A model generated the notes under the pieces. The model was not told the DNA's origin. It saw only the letters and a program-made list of their open reading frames with translations, and searched no databases. Position numbers and translations under genes: made by a program. 64,000 nucleotides of DNA from Vreelandella venusta (GTDB taxonomy: Bacteria; Pseudomonadota; Gammaproteobacteria; Pseudomonadales; Halomonadaceae): NCBI RefSeq assembly GCF_007989605.1, contig NZ_BJUL01000006.1:62001-126000 (forward strand). Direction: 5' to 3'. This document shows positions 23,227-34,771 of the stretch, one piece after another; position 1 is the first letter of the stretch, and the number at the start of each line of letters is the position of its first letter.

Positions 23227-24903
23227 TTAGTCTTGGCCCATCTGCTGTTTGATCAGATCACCGATAGTGGTCGGGCCACCTACTTCCGGCTCTTGATCAC
23301 GCAGTTTCTTCAGATTTTGACGAGTATCATCTTGCTCTTTCGCCTTAACCGACAGACTGATCTGACGGCTCTTACGATCAACGCTTACGATACGCGCTTC
23401 AATGCTGTCGCCTTCATTCAGCACGTTACGGGCATCTTCAATGCGGTCAGCACTGATTTCAGACGCCTTGAGGATAGCAATAACATCCGTCGCTAGCTCA
23501 ACGTGTGCTTCTTTGGCATCAACTTCTACGATACGGCCTGTAACGATGCTGCCTTTGTCGTTAACCGACAGATACTCAGCTACTGGATCGGAATCCATTT
23601 GCTTAATACCTAAGGAGATACGCTCACGCTCTGGATCGATTGAAAGAATGACGGCTTCAGCTTCGTCACCTTTCTTGAAGTTACGAACAGCTTCTTCGCC
23701 AGTTTCTGTCCAAGAAATATCAGACAGGTGAACCAGACCATCAATGCCGCCTTCAAGGCCGATAAAGATACCAAAGTCAGTGATAGACTTGATGGTACCT
23801 GAAACACGGTCACCCTTGTTGTATTCAGCATTGAACGTTTCCCACGGATTAGCAGTACACTGCTTGATACCCAGAGAAATACGACGACGCTCTTCATCGA
23901 TGTCAAGAACCATAACGTCAACATCGTCGCCCACTTGGACAACTTTAGACGGATGGATATTCTTGTTAGTCCAGTCCATTTCTGAAACGTGAACCAGACC
24001 TTCGACGCCCTCTTCTAGCTCAGCAAAGCAGCCGTAGTCAGTCAGATTAGTGACGACTGCGTGTACTTTGGTGCCTTCTGGGTAACGGTCTTTGATGTTG
24101 ACCCAAGGATCTTCACCCAGCTGCTTAAGACCTAGCGATACACGGTTACGCTCACGGTCAAACTTCAGCACTTTGACGTTGATTTCGTCGCCAACAGCAA
24201 CGATTTCAGACGGATGCTTAATGCGCTTCCACGCCATATCAGTGATGTGCAGCAGACCATCAACGCCGCCGAGATCAACGAAGGCACCGTAATCAGTCAG
24301 GTTTTTAACGATACCTTTGATTTGCTGACCTTCCTGCAGGGTTGCCAGCAGCGCTTCACGCTCAGCACTGTTTTCAGCTTCCAGCACAGCACGACGCGAA
24401 ACAACGACGTTGTTACGCTTCGGGTCAAGCTTGATGACTTTGAAGTCTAGCTCTTTGTTTTCCAGGTGCGCAGTGTCACGAACCGGACGAACGTCAACCA
24501 GAGAGCCCGGCAAGAAGGCACGGATAGAGTCGACGTCGACTGTGAAGCCGCCTTTGACTTTACCGTTGATCACGCCCTTGACGACTTCGTCTTTCTCGAA
24601 GGCTGCTTCCAGAATCTTCCAAGCTTCTGCGCGCTTGGCTTTTTCACGGGACAGACGCGTTTCACCGAAGCCATCTTCTACAGCTTCAAGTGCAACGTGC
24701 ACGTCGTCACCGATAGCGATGGTCAGTTCACCGTTCTCATCGCGGAATTGTGACGCAGGGATCTGACCTTCAGATTTCAGACCAGCGTTAACGGTAACCC
24801 AGTCACCGTCAATGTCGACAACTTGAGCCGCGACAATTGCGCCTGGCTCCATGTTAATGTCGTTAAGGGACTGTTCAAACAGTTCAGCAAAGCTTTCGCT
24901 CAT
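23227..24903 (-). CDS. rpsA: 30S ribosomal protein S1
   Basis: The 558-residue protein has six S1 RNA-binding domains. The first two are ribosome-binding; domains 3-6 are more alike and carry repeated [17 protein letters not shown] and FKKGD-like motifs. S1 unfolds mRNA for initiation on the 30S subunit. Length and domain number equal E. coli S1. It follows cmk in the conserved cmk-rpsA order with a 184-base gap, likely holding its own promoter. Confidence 0.97.
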   Translation of the reverse strand: MSESFAELFEQSLNDINMEPGAIVAAQVVDIDGDWVTVNAGLKSEGQIPASQFRDENGELTIAIGDDVHVALEAVEDGFGETRLSREKAKRAEAWKILEAAFEKDEVVKGVINGKVKGGFTVDVDSIRAFLPGSLVDVRPVRDTAHLENKELDFKVIKLDPKRNNVVVSRRAVLEAENSAEREALLATLQEGQQIKGIVKNLTDYGAFVDLGGVDGLLHITDMAWKRIKHPSEIVAVGDEINVKVLKFDRERNRVSLGLKQLGEDPWVNIKDRYPEGTKVHAVVTNLTDYGCFAELEEGVEGLVHVSEMDWTNKNIHPSKVVQVGDDVDVMVLDIDEERRRISLGIKQCTANPWETFNAEYNKGDRVSGTIKSITDFGIFIGLEGGIDGLVHLSDISWTETGEEAVRNFKKGDEAEAVILSIDPERERISLGIKQMDSDPVAEYLSVNDKGSIVTGRIVEVDAKEAHVELATDVIAILKASEISADRIEDARNVLNEGDSIEARIVSVDRKSRQISLSVKAKEQDDTRQNLKKLRDQEPEVGGPTTIGDLIKQQMGQD

Positions 24904-25087
24904 GGTTTTCCTACGTGATCAACGTTGTTGAGGCATAAATGCCTTCTCCGTACCACCAGCAAGTACGGGCCTAATGTCATTCAGCCTTTGGAGGTGTTAG
25001 CGCTGGTTAGACCTGACCGGGCTCTCGGATATGGAGTTATCGCCCTGCCACGTCGTGACACCTTTCCAAAAACGCCGCAAGGGAGAA

Positions 25088-25777
25088 TCAACTGCCGCTT
25101 ACTATGCCACGTTGGTCTAGTAATTCGGTCAACTGATCAACCACTTCCGGTATGCTCAGGCATGTGGTATCAAGCGTTATGGCATCATCTGCCGGCTTGA
25201 GAGGAGCCACACTGCGCTGCGTATCGCGTGCATCGCGTGCCTGAATCTCCTTTAAAAGACTCGATAGACTAGCATCCACCCCTGCTTCCTGCAACTGTAG
25301 ATGCCTCCGCCTAGCTCGCTCCTGCGCACTTGCGGTTAGAAAAATTTTCAATGGAGCATTAGGAAAGACGACAGTTCCCATATCGCGACCGTCGGCTACT
25401 AGGCCTGGCGGTTGTTGAAAATCTCGCTGACGCTGAAGCAGTGCTTCGCGCACTTGCGGAAGAGCCGCGACACGGGATGCACGCTCACCAACCTGCTCTG
25501 TGCGTATCGCTCGAGAAACGTCCTCACCTTCTAAAAGCGTTTGAGACTGCCCACCTTTTACCGGGAAAGCGACATCAAGCTGCTCAGCAAGCAACGCCAA
25601 CGACGCCTCATCATCCAACGCCACGTCATGCTTTAAAGCTGCTTGAGCAGTAAGCCGATAAAGCGCCCCACTATCTAATAGGTGCCACCCCAGGCGTTCG
25701 GCGACCAACCCACTGATGGTGCCTTTACCTGCACCACCTGGTCCGTCAATCGTTAGCACGGGGGCTTTATTCGGCAT
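25088..25777 (-). CDS. cmk: Cytidylate kinase
   Basis: Cmk phosphorylates CMP and dCMP using ATP. The 229-residue protein starts [20 protein letters not shown] with the P-loop at about residues 12-19. The start at 25777 overlaps the aroA stop by 11 bases and follows GGAGGGAG; the longer Met at 25792 lies before that site. The NMP-binding segment [13 protein letters not shown] is present. It is part of the serC-pheA-tyrA/aroA-cmk-rpsA supraoperon. Confidence 0.97.
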   Translation of the reverse strand: MPNKAPVLTIDGPGGAGKGTISGLVAERLGWHLLDSGALYRLTAQAALKHDVALDDEASLALLAEQLDVAFPVKGGQSQTLLEGEDVSRAIRTEQVGERASRVAALPQVREALLQRQRDFQQPPGLVADGRDMGTVVFPNAPLKIFLTASAQERARRRHLQLQEAGVDASLSSLLKEIQARDARDTQRSVAPLKPADDAITLDTTCLSIPEVVDQLTELLDQRGIVSGS

Positions 25778-28073
25778 TAGCTCCCTCCACACTCACCTGC
25801 ATACCGATACGCTGCGCCAAGGTCACAAAATCAGGGAAAGAGGTGGCCACATTGGCGCAGTCATCAATAATAATCTCATCGCTTGCACGCAAAGCGGCGA
25901 TTGCAAACGCCATGGCAATACGGTGATCACCTAAGCTGTCGATACGCCCGCCACCGTAGCTCGCCACAGAATCGTCGGCATTACCAACAATATCAATGCC
26001 ATCTTCAACAACTGTGTGTTCAACGCCTAGTATTGCCAGCCCATCGGCCATTGCCTGAATCCGATCAGACTCCTTGACCCGCAGCTCTTCAGCACCACGC
26101 AAACGTGTTTTGCCTTGCGCGTTAGCGGCGGCGATAAACAGTGCGGGAAACTCATCAATGGCAAGCGGTACTTGATCAACCGGGATATCAATCCCTTTTA
26201 AAGGCGCATAGCGAATCCGGATATCCGCCACCGGCTCACCGCCTACCTCGTGCTGATTTTCAAGCGTTAAGTCAGCCCCCATCAAGCTGAGGATGTTAAT
26301 CACACCAACACGCGTAGGATTGATACCTACGTGCTCAAGGGTAATGTCAGCCCCTGGCGTAATAGCTGCAGCAACGAGGAAGAATGTGGCAGAAGAAATA
26401 TCAGAAGGAACATCAATTGGGCTTGCCGCCAGCTTACCGCCCCCTTGAAGCCAACAAGTATCGCCCTCGCGCGAGACCTGATAGCCAAAACCATTAAGCA
26501 TACGCTCAGTATGATCACGAGTAGGCGCGGGTTCACGCACGCGAGTCTCGCCTTCAGCGTACATGCCGGCTAGCAGCAAGCAGGATTTCACCTGCGCACT
26601 GGCCATGGGCATGTCGTAGTAAATGCCCTTCAATGGGGCGCCACCTTTAATTTTAAGTGGCGGACGCCCGCCTTCAGCGGTGTCGATAGTCGCCCCCATC
26701 AAACGCAGAGGGTCAGCAACACGCCCCATTGGCCGCTTGGTAAGCGATTCGTCACCGGTTAGCTCACTGTCAAACGCTTGACCTGCCAATAGTCCAGCAA
26801 ACAGGCGCATGGCAGTACCTGAATTGCCCACATACAGGGGGCCTGCCGGAGCTTTCAAGCCATGCATCCCTACGCCATGAATAGTCACTCGCCCCTGATA
26901 TGGTCCTTCAATGGCAACCCCCATCTCGCGAAAAGACTGCAGTGTCGCAAGACTGTCTTCACCTTCAAGAAACCCTTTAACCTCAGTGACTCCCTCCGCC
27001 AGAGCACCCAGCATAATGGAGCGATGGGACATTGATTTATCGCCCGGCACGCGCAGACGGCCTTGCGCCTGGCCGCCCGGCTGCACGCGATAAGTCACTT
27101 TACCGTGTGGTTGCATATGATATTCCGCCTGATAGCTGGTTTTATTCAATAACGTGTCGAAATAATGGCGTGCATGACTGGCACGATCAAACGTTGCAAT
27201 AAGCGCATCGCTATCGCCGCTTTCCACTGCTTTCCGCAACCGAGCGAGCCCCGCCTCAAAATCATCTAACGATGACAAGACGGCGTCCCGGTTGGCAATA
27301 AAGATATCTCGCCACATAACAGGATCGCTGCCCGCGATTCGGGTAAAATCACGAAACCCTCCGGCTGCATAGCGAAAGATTTCTAACCGCTCATCTTGAC
27401 GTGCCAGTGTATCGACCAACGAAAATGCCAGTAAATGCGGCAAATGACTGGTACGTGCCAACACTTGGTCGTGCCGCTCTACACTCATTTGCAGTACGTC
27501 TGCGCCAGTGGCACGCCATAATGCTTCAACCCGTGCAAGCGCTCCTGCGTCGACATTCGGCTCCGGCGTTAGTATCACTTTGTGATTGATATAGAGGGTC
27601 GAGTCTGCTGCGGCAACACCACTTTTTTCAGAGCCGGCAATAGGATGACCTAGCACTACCGAAGGGGGCACCTCGCCGAAGGCACGCACAACACAGTCAC
27701 GGATCGTCGCTTTCGTGCTGCCCACATCGGTAATTACCACGTTTTCAGACGCACGGTGAAGCGAACCCGCCAGGGTGGCCATCACACTCTCCATGGCCAA
27801 TACCGGCACGGCCAAAACCACCATGGAGACGCCATCAAGCAGTTCTGCTAACTGTGAACTGCCATGATCGATCACCCCTAAATCAATCCCCAAGGCAATC
27901 TCTGACGCATTGAAGTCACACGCAGAAATATGCCCTTTGAAACCGGAGCGCCGTAGCGCGGCAGCCAGCGACCCTCCGATCAAACCAAGGCCAACAATTA
28001 GTAGGTGTGACTCTTGGCAAGATGACCGAACGCCGGCGCTAGATTCCAACGCTTGCACCACACACTCCGTCAC
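25767..28073 (-). CDS. Fused prephenate/cyclohexadienyl dehydrogenase (TyrA) and EPSP synthase (AroA)
   Basis: This 768-residue bifunctional enzyme has an N-terminal TyrA with the NAD site [13 protein letters not shown] (near residue 28) and the [11 protein letters not shown] motif. From about residue 330 EPSP synthase begins, with [34 protein letters not shown] and [11 protein letters not shown], the shikimate-3-phosphate and PEP binding motifs. It links the shikimate pathway with tyrosine synthesis. The same fusion is known in Pseudomonas and relatives. It overlaps pheA by four bases and cmk by 11, so translation is coupled. Confidence 0.96.
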   Translation of the reverse strand: MTECVVQALESSAGVRSSCQESHLLIVGLGLIGGSLAAALRRSGFKGHISACDFNASEIALGIDLGVIDHGSSQLAELLDGVSMVVLAVPVLAMESVMATLAGSLHRASENVVITDVGSTKATIRDCVVRAFGEVPPSVVLGHPIAGSEKSGVAAADSTLYINHKVILTPEPNVDAGALARVEALWRATGADVLQMSVERHDQVLARTSHLPHLLAFSLVDTLARQDERLEIFRYAAGGFRDFTRIAGSDPVMWRDIFIANRDAVLSSLDDFEAGLARLRKAVESGDSDALIATFDRASHARHYFDTLLNKTSYQAEYHMQPHGKVTYRVQPGGQAQGRLRVPGDKSMSHRSIMLGALAEGVTEVKGFLEGEDSLATLQSFREMGVAIEGPYQGRVTIHGVGMHGLKAPAGPLYVGNSGTAMRLFAGLLAGQAFDSELTGDESLTKRPMGRVADPLRLMGATIDTAEGGRPPLKIKGGAPLKGIYYDMPMASAQVKSCLLLAGMYAEGETRVREPAPTRDHTERMLNGFGYQVSREGDTCWLQGGGKLAASPIDVPSDISSATFFLVAAAITPGADITLEHVGINPTRVGVINILSLMGADLTLENQHEVGGEPVADIRIRYAPLKGIDIPVDQVPLAIDEFPALFIAAANAQGKTRLRGAEELRVKESDRIQAMADGLAILGVEHTVVEDGIDIVGNADDSVASYGGGRIDSLGDHRIAMAFAIAALRASDEIIIDDCANVATSFPDFVTLAQRIGMQVSVEGANAE

Positions 28074-29161
28074 AGCACGCCTAGGGGGTAGGAGCCAAGC
28101 ACGCGTAGCTCAGAAGCACGTAACCTGACTTCTTCGAGCACTGCCGCTACCTGAGGCTCATCCCGGTGTCCTTTGAAATCGATAAAGAACACGTAGTTCC
28201 AGACACCCGTTCGCGAAGGCCGTGTTTCGATCCGCGTTAAATCAATGCGGTGACGATGGAACGGTTCCAGCAGATCATGCAATGCACCGGGCTGGTTACG
28301 CATAGCGACAACAATTGAGGTTTTGTCCTCGCCAGATATCGGCACATCTTGATTACCAATAATCAGAAAGCGCGTGGAGTTATCGGGGCGATCCTCAATT
28401 TTCTCAGCAATGCGCTCTAGGCCATATAGCTTAGCGGCCATATCGCCGGCAATCGCCGCGCTGTGCCATTCTGTCTTGACTAGCTTGGCGGCTTCTGCAT
28501 TAGAAGAAACCGGCACCCGCTCAGCATGGGGATAGTGAGCATCCAGCCATTTACGGCACTGGCCAAACGACTGCGGATGGGAATAGATCCGTGAGACCTT
28601 ATCCCGACGCGTGGTTTCGCTAATCAGCAGGTGGTGGTGAATGCGTAGTACTACTTCACCGCAAATCTTGATTGACGAGTCCATAAAGGTGTCGAGAGTG
28701 TGATTGACGACCCCTTCGGTGGAGTTCTCTACCGGCACCACTCCATAATGAACAGCACCGGCCTCCACTTCACGAAAGACTTCATCAATCGCTGCCATCG
28801 GCATACTGACAGCACTTTCACCAAAGTGCTTAAGCGCCGCCTGCTGAGTAAAGGTACCCTCTGGGCCTAAGTAAGCAACTTTGACAGGCTGTTCCAGTGC
28901 AAGGCACGCCGACATAATCTCGCGAAACAGCCTTGCCATCTCTTCTGAGTCTAGCGGGCCTTGATTCAACGACATAATGCGGCGCAGCACCTGCGCCTCC
29001 CGCTCGGGACGATAAAATACAGCGTCTTTATCTTGAGCAAGCTTAACGTGTGCCACTTGCTGGGCGCAGTTGGCGCGCTCACTAATCAAGCGCAGAATAT
29101 CGCCATCCAACTGGTCGATACGTTGACGTAAGTCGTCTAATTTAATTGGCGTATCGGACAT
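28070..29161 (-). CDS. pheA: Chorismate mutase / prephenate dehydratase (P-protein)
   Basis: The bifunctional 363-residue enzyme has an AroQ-type chorismate mutase at residues 1-90 (LRQRIDQLDGDILRLISERA), a prephenate dehydratase domain about 92-275 (AYLGPEGTFTQQAAL, with NSTEGVVNHTLD) and a C-terminal ACT domain (NQPGALHDLLEPF; IETRPSRTGVWNY) for phenylalanine feedback. It follows serC by five bases and overlaps the tyrA-aroA fusion. It makes phenylpyruvate for phenylalanine synthesis. Confidence 0.97.
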   Translation of the reverse strand: MSDTPIKLDDLRQRIDQLDGDILRLISERANCAQQVAHVKLAQDKDAVFYRPEREAQVLRRIMSLNQGPLDSEEMARLFREIMSACLALEQPVKVAYLGPEGTFTQQAALKHFGESAVSMPMAAIDEVFREVEAGAVHYGVVPVENSTEGVVNHTLDTFMDSSIKICGEVVLRIHHHLLISETTRRDKVSRIYSHPQSFGQCRKWLDAHYPHAERVPVSSNAEAAKLVKTEWHSAAIAGDMAAKLYGLERIAEKIEDRPDNSTRFLIIGNQDVPISGEDKTSIVVAMRNQPGALHDLLEPFHRHRIDLTRIETRPSRTGVWNYVFFIDFKGHRDEPQVAAVLEEVRLRASELRVLGSYPLGVL

Positions 29162-29166
29162 GATGG

Positions 29167-30270
29167 TTAGCCTCTTCGTTGTTCAAAATCCGCCATAAAG
29201 GCGGTTAGCGCGTCAACGGCCTCTTCAGGCACCGCGTTATATAAACTCGCACGCATGCCACCAACACTACGATGGCCCTTTAGGTTAAGAAGCCCCGCCT
29301 CGTCAGCTTCTTGCAGGAATACGCTGTCTAAACTGCTATCGGCGAGCACAAACGGAACATTCATGCGGGAACGGTTACGGCTGGCAATCGGATTTGTATA
29401 AAAATCACTGGCATCAATAGCAGCGTAAAGCTTCTGCGCTTTGCGCTGGTTAATGCTATCCATCACCTCTAAACCACCAATGTCATCTTTTAACCACTGG
29501 AAGACGAGGCCTGCTAAGTACCAAGCAAACGTTGGCGGCGTGTTGACCATAGAGCCCGCATCCGCAAGCATTTGATAATCAAACAGCGACGGAATGACGC
29601 CAGATGCTTTGCCAAGCAAGTCATCACGAATAGCGACCAGGGTTAAGCCAGCCGGGCCAATGTTTTTCTGAGCTCCCGCGTAAATCACCCCAAACTGCGC
29701 CACATCAATAGGGCCGGATAGGATGTTCGACGACATATCACAAACCAAAGGAACATCTACACCATCTGCACGCTGCACTCTTGGCGTATAGTCAAACTCT
29801 AAACCACCAATGGTTTCATTTGAGGTGTAATGCAAATAGGCAGCATCGCGGCTAATCGCCAATGCATTTTCATCCGGCACCGCCGTATGGCCATTGGCTT
29901 CGCTACTCGCCGCCACATGACAGTCAAACCCTAGCCGCTGAGCTTCACTAAGCGCCTTTTTCCCCCAAATGCCAGTTTGGATAAAATTGGCACTCCCGCC
30001 TTGTCCCAGCAAGTTCATCGGCAGCATCGCAAACTGCATGCTGGCTCCGCCCTGCAAGAAAAGCACTTTGTAATTACTGGGTATACCCAGCAAATGGCGC
30101 AGGTCCGCTTCTGCTCGATCAGCAATAGCGACAAACTCATCACTGCGATGGCTCATCTCCATCACAGACAAGCCACGCCCTTGAAAATCCAGCAGTTCGT
30201 TGCGCGCACGTTCAAGCACTGCAACAGGCAGGGCCGCAGGCCCTGCGCAAAAGTTATAATGACGTGTCAT
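29167..30270 (-). CDS. serC: Phosphoserine aminotransferase
   Basis: This PLP enzyme of serine (and pyridoxal phosphate) synthesis has 367 residues starting [15 protein letters not shown] at 30270, behind AGGGAA; the longer frame to 30360 lacks support. The PLP lysine is in [18 protein letters not shown]. The C-terminus has the conserved [15 protein letters not shown]. It overlaps the gyrA 3' end by 17 bases, so readthrough from gyrA probably contributes to expression. It is the first gene of the aromatic supraoperon. Confidence 0.96.
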   Translation of the reverse strand: MTRHYNFCAGPAALPVAVLERARNELLDFQGRGLSVMEMSHRSDEFVAIADRAEADLRHLLGIPSNYKVLFLQGGASMQFAMLPMNLLGQGGSANFIQTGIWGKKALSEAQRLGFDCHVAASSEANGHTAVPDENALAISRDAAYLHYTSNETIGGLEFDYTPRVQRADGVDVPLVCDMSSNILSGPIDVAQFGVIYAGAQKNIGPAGLTLVAIRDDLLGKASGVIPSLFDYQMLADAGSMVNTPPTFAWYLAGLVFQWLKDDIGGLEVMDSINQRKAQKLYAAIDASDFYTNPIASRNRSRMNVPFVLADSSLDSVFLQEADEAGLLNLKGHRSVGGMRASLYNAVPEEAVDALTAFMADFEQRRG

Positions 30271-33028
30271 CGGTTCCCTGTTCCTGTTCGCCATCGTCAG
30301 CGTTATCTGGCTTGCCTGGATCAACAGCATCGCTCTCGACGACATCGGCATCACTCGCACCAGTGTCTAGGGCGTCTGTTTCTGAACTATCTGGCTCAAG
30401 CTCATCTATTTCGGCAGGCTCATCCACACGGACAGTTTTCACTAGTTTTTCTTCTTTACCCAGGCGAATCAGCATAACCCCCTGAGTATTGCGCGAGGTC
30501 GTTGACACTTCCTCAACCCGAGTACGCACCAAGGTGCCACGATCAGTGATCAGCATCATTTCATCGCTGTCATAGACTTGCATGGCAGCCACCAGAGCGC
30601 CGTTACGCTCGCTGGTTTGCATGGCAATAACGCCCTGCCCACCACGACCACGCAGCGGGAACTCTTCCAGGCGAGTGCGCTTGCCGTAACCATTCTCACT
30701 GGCCGTGAGAATATAGATCTGACCTTCCGTTTGAGCATTTTCGGCCCCAACAACCTGGGCATCCGCATCGACATCGGCATCATCTTCAGCGTCGATTTGC
30801 TGGCTCTTAGGAATGATCAAGCTAATAACTTCAGCATCACCTGCCAAGCGCATACCGCGCACACCCCGGGCGGTACGACCCATGGCACGCACATTGCCCT
30901 CTTCGAAGCGGATCGCCTTACCGTTAGAGGAAAGCAGCATAGCGTGATCAGAGCCAGAGGTAATAGCCGCTCCCACCAAACGGTCGCCCTCTTCCAAATC
31001 AATGGCAATCAGGCCAACACTACGTGGACGAGAGAATTGCTCAAGACTGGTACGTTTAACGGTACCTTTCGCCGTGGCAAAGAAAATGTAGTGCTCAGGG
31101 TCGTAATCACGCACCGGTAAAATGGCGTTGACGGCTTCGCCTTCTTCAAGCGGAAGCATATTGACCAGCGGCTTGCCTCGAGAGCCACGACTAGCGTTCG
31201 GCATCTCGTACACTTTCAGCCAATACACCTTGCCTCGGTTAGAGAACAGCAGCACAGTGTCATGGGTAGATGCAACCAGCAGGTGTTCAATAACGTCTTC
31301 ATCTTTCATCGCGGTGGCTGACTTACCTCGTCCACCACGGCGTTGCGCCTGATAGTCAGATAACGGCTGAGTCTTGGCATAGCCGGAGCGGGAAACAGTG
31401 ACCACCATATCTTCTTCAGCGATGAGATCTTCAATCGATAAATCAAGGTGGCTCGCCTGAATTTCCGTACGGCGGTCATCGCCATACTGCTCACGCACAG
31501 CATGCAGCTCTTCTCGGATCACTTCCATTAGGCGATCAGGAGACGCCAGGATGGTCGTAAATTCGGCGATTTTCTCAAGAATCGACAGGTATTCGTCTAA
31601 CAGCTTCTCGGTTTCAAGACCCGTTAGGCGATGCAGACGAAGCTCTAGGATTGCTTGAGCCTGCGCAGGCGACAGTCGATATTCGGTTGCCGTGGTATTT
31701 AGACCAAACCCTTCATCCAGCTCTTCAGGCTTGCATGAGGTTGCGCCAGCGCGTTCCAACATCGCGGTAACCTGACCAGGTTGCCACGTTTTAGCTAATA
31801 ATTTTTCGCGCGCTTCAGAGGCATTAGGAGACGCCTTAATAAGCTCGATTACTTCATCAATATTGGAGATGGCAACTGCCAGTCCTTCCAACAAATGGCC
31901 ACGTTCACGGGCTTTTTTCAACTCATACAAGGTACGGCGAGTAACAACTTCACGGCGATGGCGAATAAACGCCTCAAGCATCTCTTTGAGGTTAAGAGTG
32001 CGTGGCTGGCCGTTTTCCAGCGCCACCATGTTAATCCCAAACACATTTTGCAGTTGTGTTTGCGCAAACAAGTTGTTGACGACGACATCACCCGATTCGC
32101 CGCGTTTGATCTCAATCACCACGCGCAGGCCGTCTTTATCCGACTCATCGCGAAGTTCAGCAATACCCTCGATTTTCTTCTCTTTTACCAGCTCAGCGAT
32201 TTTTTCGATCAATCGCGCTTTATTCACCTGGTAAGGCAATTCAGTGATAATAATGTGATCGCGACCACTCTTATCATCATGCTCAATCGTGTGGCAGGCA
32301 CGTACATAGATACGCCCACGCCCAGTGCGGTAGGCGTCTAAAATACCCGCACGACCATTGATAATGCCCCCGGTAGGGAAGTCCGGCCCAGGAATGTACT
32401 GCATGAGGTCATCAACGGTGAGCGTGTAATCATCAATTAACGCCAGACAACCATCGATTATTTCCCGCATATTATGGGGCGGGATATTGGTCGCCATGCC
32501 CACCGCAATCCCGGATGACCCATTGATTAACAGGTTCGGGACTTTGGTTGGTAGCACGGCAGGAATGCGTTCGGTGCCGTCGTAGTTATCGACCCAATCG
32601 ACGGTGTCTTTTTCAAGATCAGCTAGCAGCTCGTGGGCAAGGCGCGCCATGCGCACCTCGGTGTAACGCATGGCGGCCGCGTTATCACCATCGATAGAAC
32701 CAAAGTTACCCTGACCATCCACCAGTACGTGACGCATGGAAAAGTGCTGGGCCATACGAACGATAGTGTCATACACCGCACTATCGCCATGCGGATGGTA
32801 TTTACCGATGACATCGCCGACGACACGCGCCGACTTCTTGTACGGTTTATTCCAATCGTTGCTCAGCTCATGCATGGCAAAAAGCACGCGCCGGTGAACC
32901 GGCTTGAGGCCGTCACGCACATCGGGAAGAGCGCGACCGATAATGACACTCATCGCGTAGTCGAGGTACGACTGTTTAAGCTCGTCTTCAATATTGACGG
33001 GCAAGATTTCTCTGGCGATGTCACCCAT
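30254..33028 (-). CDS. gyrA: DNA gyrase subunit A
   Basis: The 924-residue GyrA has its catalytic Tyr in [10 protein letters not shown]. The quinolone region reads [19 protein letters not shown] with Ser and Asp at the positions where E. coli has Ser83 and Asp87, the unmutated (sensitive) form. The C-terminal beta-pinwheel has the GyrA box RRGGRGK and six blade repeats. The C-terminal about 55 residues form a very acidic tail (Asp/Glu-rich, ending [11 protein letters not shown]), in keeping with an acidic halophile proteome. A terminator separates it from the upstream thioesterase gene. Confidence 0.98.
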   Translation of the reverse strand: MGDIAREILPVNIEDELKQSYLDYAMSVIIGRALPDVRDGLKPVHRRVLFAMHELSNDWNKPYKKSARVVGDVIGKYHPHGDSAVYDTIVRMAQHFSMRHVLVDGQGNFGSIDGDNAAAMRYTEVRMARLAHELLADLEKDTVDWVDNYDGTERIPAVLPTKVPNLLINGSSGIAVGMATNIPPHNMREIIDGCLALIDDYTLTVDDLMQYIPGPDFPTGGIINGRAGILDAYRTGRGRIYVRACHTIEHDDKSGRDHIIITELPYQVNKARLIEKIAELVKEKKIEGIAELRDESDKDGLRVVIEIKRGESGDVVVNNLFAQTQLQNVFGINMVALENGQPRTLNLKEMLEAFIRHRREVVTRRTLYELKKARERGHLLEGLAVAISNIDEVIELIKASPNASEAREKLLAKTWQPGQVTAMLERAGATSCKPEELDEGFGLNTTATEYRLSPAQAQAILELRLHRLTGLETEKLLDEYLSILEKIAEFTTILASPDRLMEVIREELHAVREQYGDDRRTEIQASHLDLSIEDLIAEEDMVVTVSRSGYAKTQPLSDYQAQRRGGRGKSATAMKDEDVIEHLLVASTHDTVLLFSNRGKVYWLKVYEMPNASRGSRGKPLVNMLPLEEGEAVNAILPVRDYDPEHYIFFATAKGTVKRTSLEQFSRPRSVGLIAIDLEEGDRLVGAAITSGSDHAMLLSSNGKAIRFEEGNVRAMGRTARGVRGMRLAGDAEVISLIIPKSQQIDAEDDADVDADAQVVGAENAQTEGQIYILTASENGYGKRTRLEEFPLRGRGGQGVIAMQTSERNGALVAAMQVYDSDEMMLITDRGTLVRTRVEEVSTTSRNTQGVMLIRLGKEEKLVKTVRVDEPAEIDELEPDSSETDALDTGASDADVVESDAVDPGKPDNADDGEQEQGTDDTSL

Positions 33029-33079
33029 GAAAGTCAGATCCTTTGCACTGCATTGGCACTGCGAGAGTTGAAAGCGCTT

Positions 33080-33112
33080 AAAAAAGCCGCCCTTGATACC
33101 ACAACAAGGCGG
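33080..33112 (-). terminator. Terminator between thioesterase gene and gyrA
   Basis: On the minus strand GCCGCCTTG pairs with CAAGGGCGGC (33104-33112 with 33086-33095), followed by six T. It lies 75 bases past the thioesterase stop and upstream of gyrA, so gyrA has its own promoter or is reached only by readthrough. Confidence 0.82.
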
Positions 33113-33187
33113 CGCGCAGAGTCAGCACCATCATACCACTGCATAAGCACCAAGGGCAGTCAGTGGCAACGGCATTACGTTTTATGC

Positions 33188-33616
33188 TTAAAAGGCGTCT
33201 TTATCGACCACAAGTCCCTCAAACACCGCTCGTACGTCTCCTTCAATGGGAGCGGCCTTATTTGCCTTCACATCAAGCAGAACAAAGGTTAAATCTGCCT
33301 GGGCAACTAACACACCGTCTTGACGCACAATTCGATGATGACAAACCGCACTACGATCGCCCACGTCTACTATGCCGGTCATAATCTGCAGATTATCGTT
33401 CTGTACAGCGGCCGCTCGATAATCAATATTTAGATTGACCACGACAAATGCTCGACCGGCCTTATGAAGTTGATTTATCAGGCGCGGATGGTCATCAAAA
33501 AAAGCCCAACGCCCCTCTTCCATAAATTCAAGATAGCGCGCGTTGTTGACGTGACCGTAGCCGTCTAAATGATAACCACGTACTCGCAGCGCAACGCTGG
33601 ATATTACTGTAGACAT
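33188..33616 (-). CDS. Hot-dog fold acyl-CoA thioesterase (YbgC/FadM-like)
   Basis: The 142-residue protein starts at ATG 33616 behind GGGGGT. The signature is YHLDGYGHVNNARYLEFMEEGRW, with the catalytic Asp and the H-V-N pattern of the 4-hydroxybenzoyl-CoA thioesterase family. A central helix and RAFVVVNLNIDYRAAAVQND complete the hot-dog layout. It should hydrolyse short or medium acyl-CoA thioesters; substrate unknown. Single-gene unit before the gyrA terminator. Confidence 0.88.
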   Translation of the reverse strand: MSTVISSVALRVRGYHLDGYGHVNNARYLEFMEEGRWAFFDDHPRLINQLHKAGRAFVVVNLNIDYRAAAVQNDNLQIMTGIVDVGDRSAVCHHRIVRQDGVLVAQADLTFVLLDVKANKAAPIEGDVRAVFEGLVVDKDAF

Positions 33617-33774
33617 AACACCCCCATTTCTAGACATCTGTTAACCATTCACAAAACCTCTCAAATCAAACACAAGTTTTAAACCAGTGCAATAATAAGG
33701 CAATCCCCCTAAGGCGCTGGTAGGAAAGGCTTGGTTTCGCCATAATGTGCCACCTTTTAAATAGGATTGGTGAC

Positions 33775-34713
33775 ATGTGGTTTAAGCACCTACATTTATA
33801 CCGCCTTCACGGCGCCCCTGAGCTTGATAGCGATACACTAGCAAATGCGCTAGACGAGCACGCAGCCAAGCCGCTAGGCAATGCGGATGCGCGTCGTTTA
33901 GGCTGGACAGCCCCTGCAGGACGACTGGGGGGTGGTCAGCGGCTGCATGAAATCCAAGGCCACAGACTTCTTTCAGCTCTGCGCCAAGAGCGCCTTCTTC
34001 CCGCGTCTGTCGTAAAAGAGGAAGTGGACGATAAAGTCGCTGATATCGAAGCCAGCGAAGGCCGCAAGGTAACGCGCAAAGAAAAAACCGCGCTGAAAGA
34101 GCAAGTCACTGAGGAACTAATGCCCCGCGCATTTGTTCGCAGTCAGAAAATCGATTTATGGTGGGATACGCGTCATCAATTAATTGGCGTCAATGCCAGC
34201 TCTCGTACACGGGCTGAAGATGTACTGGATCTTCTGCGTGAAACGCTGGGTAGCTTGAAAGTCACACCGCTGACATCACAAACACTGCCTATCCGCGCTA
34301 TGACGCAATGGCTGGGCGAAGCGGAAAGCCGCCCTGCTGATCTTGTGTTAGGGGATCAGGTTGAGTTAAAAGCCAAAGGCGATGATGGTGTACTGCGTGC
34401 TCGCCAAGTTGATCTAGATAGCGACGAGATCCAGCAATTGCTTGAAAGCGGGCGTCAAGCCAGCAAGCTCGCAGTTAGCTTGGAAGGTCGTTTAAGTTTT
34501 GTTCTGCATGATGATTTAGCGCTGAAATCATTGCGTTTTGGCGATGCATTAATAGAGGAAGCTGATCACGCAGATGATGGCGACGATGCACTTGCACGCT
34601 TAGAAACTGATTTTATTTTGATGGCGCAGGCACTTTCTGACGATATTCCTCGCCTAATCGAGTGGCTGGGTGGTGAAGCTCAGCGTGAAGCTGCTTCCCA
34701 GCTAGACGCTTAA
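33775..34713 (+). CDS. rdgC: RdgC, chromosomal copy
   Basis: This nucleoid-associated DNA-binding ring protein limits RecA-mediated recombination. The 312-residue protein starts MWFKHLHLYRLHG at 33775; the earlier frame start at 33745 has no ribosome site. It is full-length collinear with the prophage RdgC at 6871-7803, with strongest divergence at residues 14-30 and in the C-terminal tail. It is the ortholog of the usual proteobacterial rdgC, since it lies among housekeeping genes. It is transcribed toward the acyltransferase gene. Confidence 0.96.
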   Translation: MWFKHLHLYRLHGAPELDSDTLANALDEHAAKPLGNADARRLGWTAPAGRLGGGQRLHEIQGHRLLSALRQERLLPASVVKEEVDDKVADIEASEGRKVTRKEKTALKEQVTEELMPRAFVRSQKIDLWWDTRHQLIGVNASSRTRAEDVLDLLRETLGSLKVTPLTSQTLPIRAMTQWLGEAESRPADLVLGDQVELKAKGDDGVLRARQVDLDSDEIQQLLESGRQASKLAVSLEGRLSFVLHDDLALKSLRFGDALIEEADHADDGDDALARLETDFILMAQALSDDIPRLIEWLGGEAQREAASQLDA

Positions 34714-34771
34714 TTCAGCTGTTAGCCTGCTGATGTAAACTGTTTATTTCTGCCTATATCCAACGGATCGC

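Noticed and set aside
33029-33187. Riboswitch or attenuator upstream of gyrA
   Set aside because: The only structure is a standard terminator hairpin with a T tract for the upstream gene; no alternative pairing was recognised.
6871-34713. The two rdgC genes as a large segmental duplication or assembly artefact
   Set aside because: Only rdgC is shared. Flanking genes differ and synonymous sites diverge throughout, so the two copies are independent.
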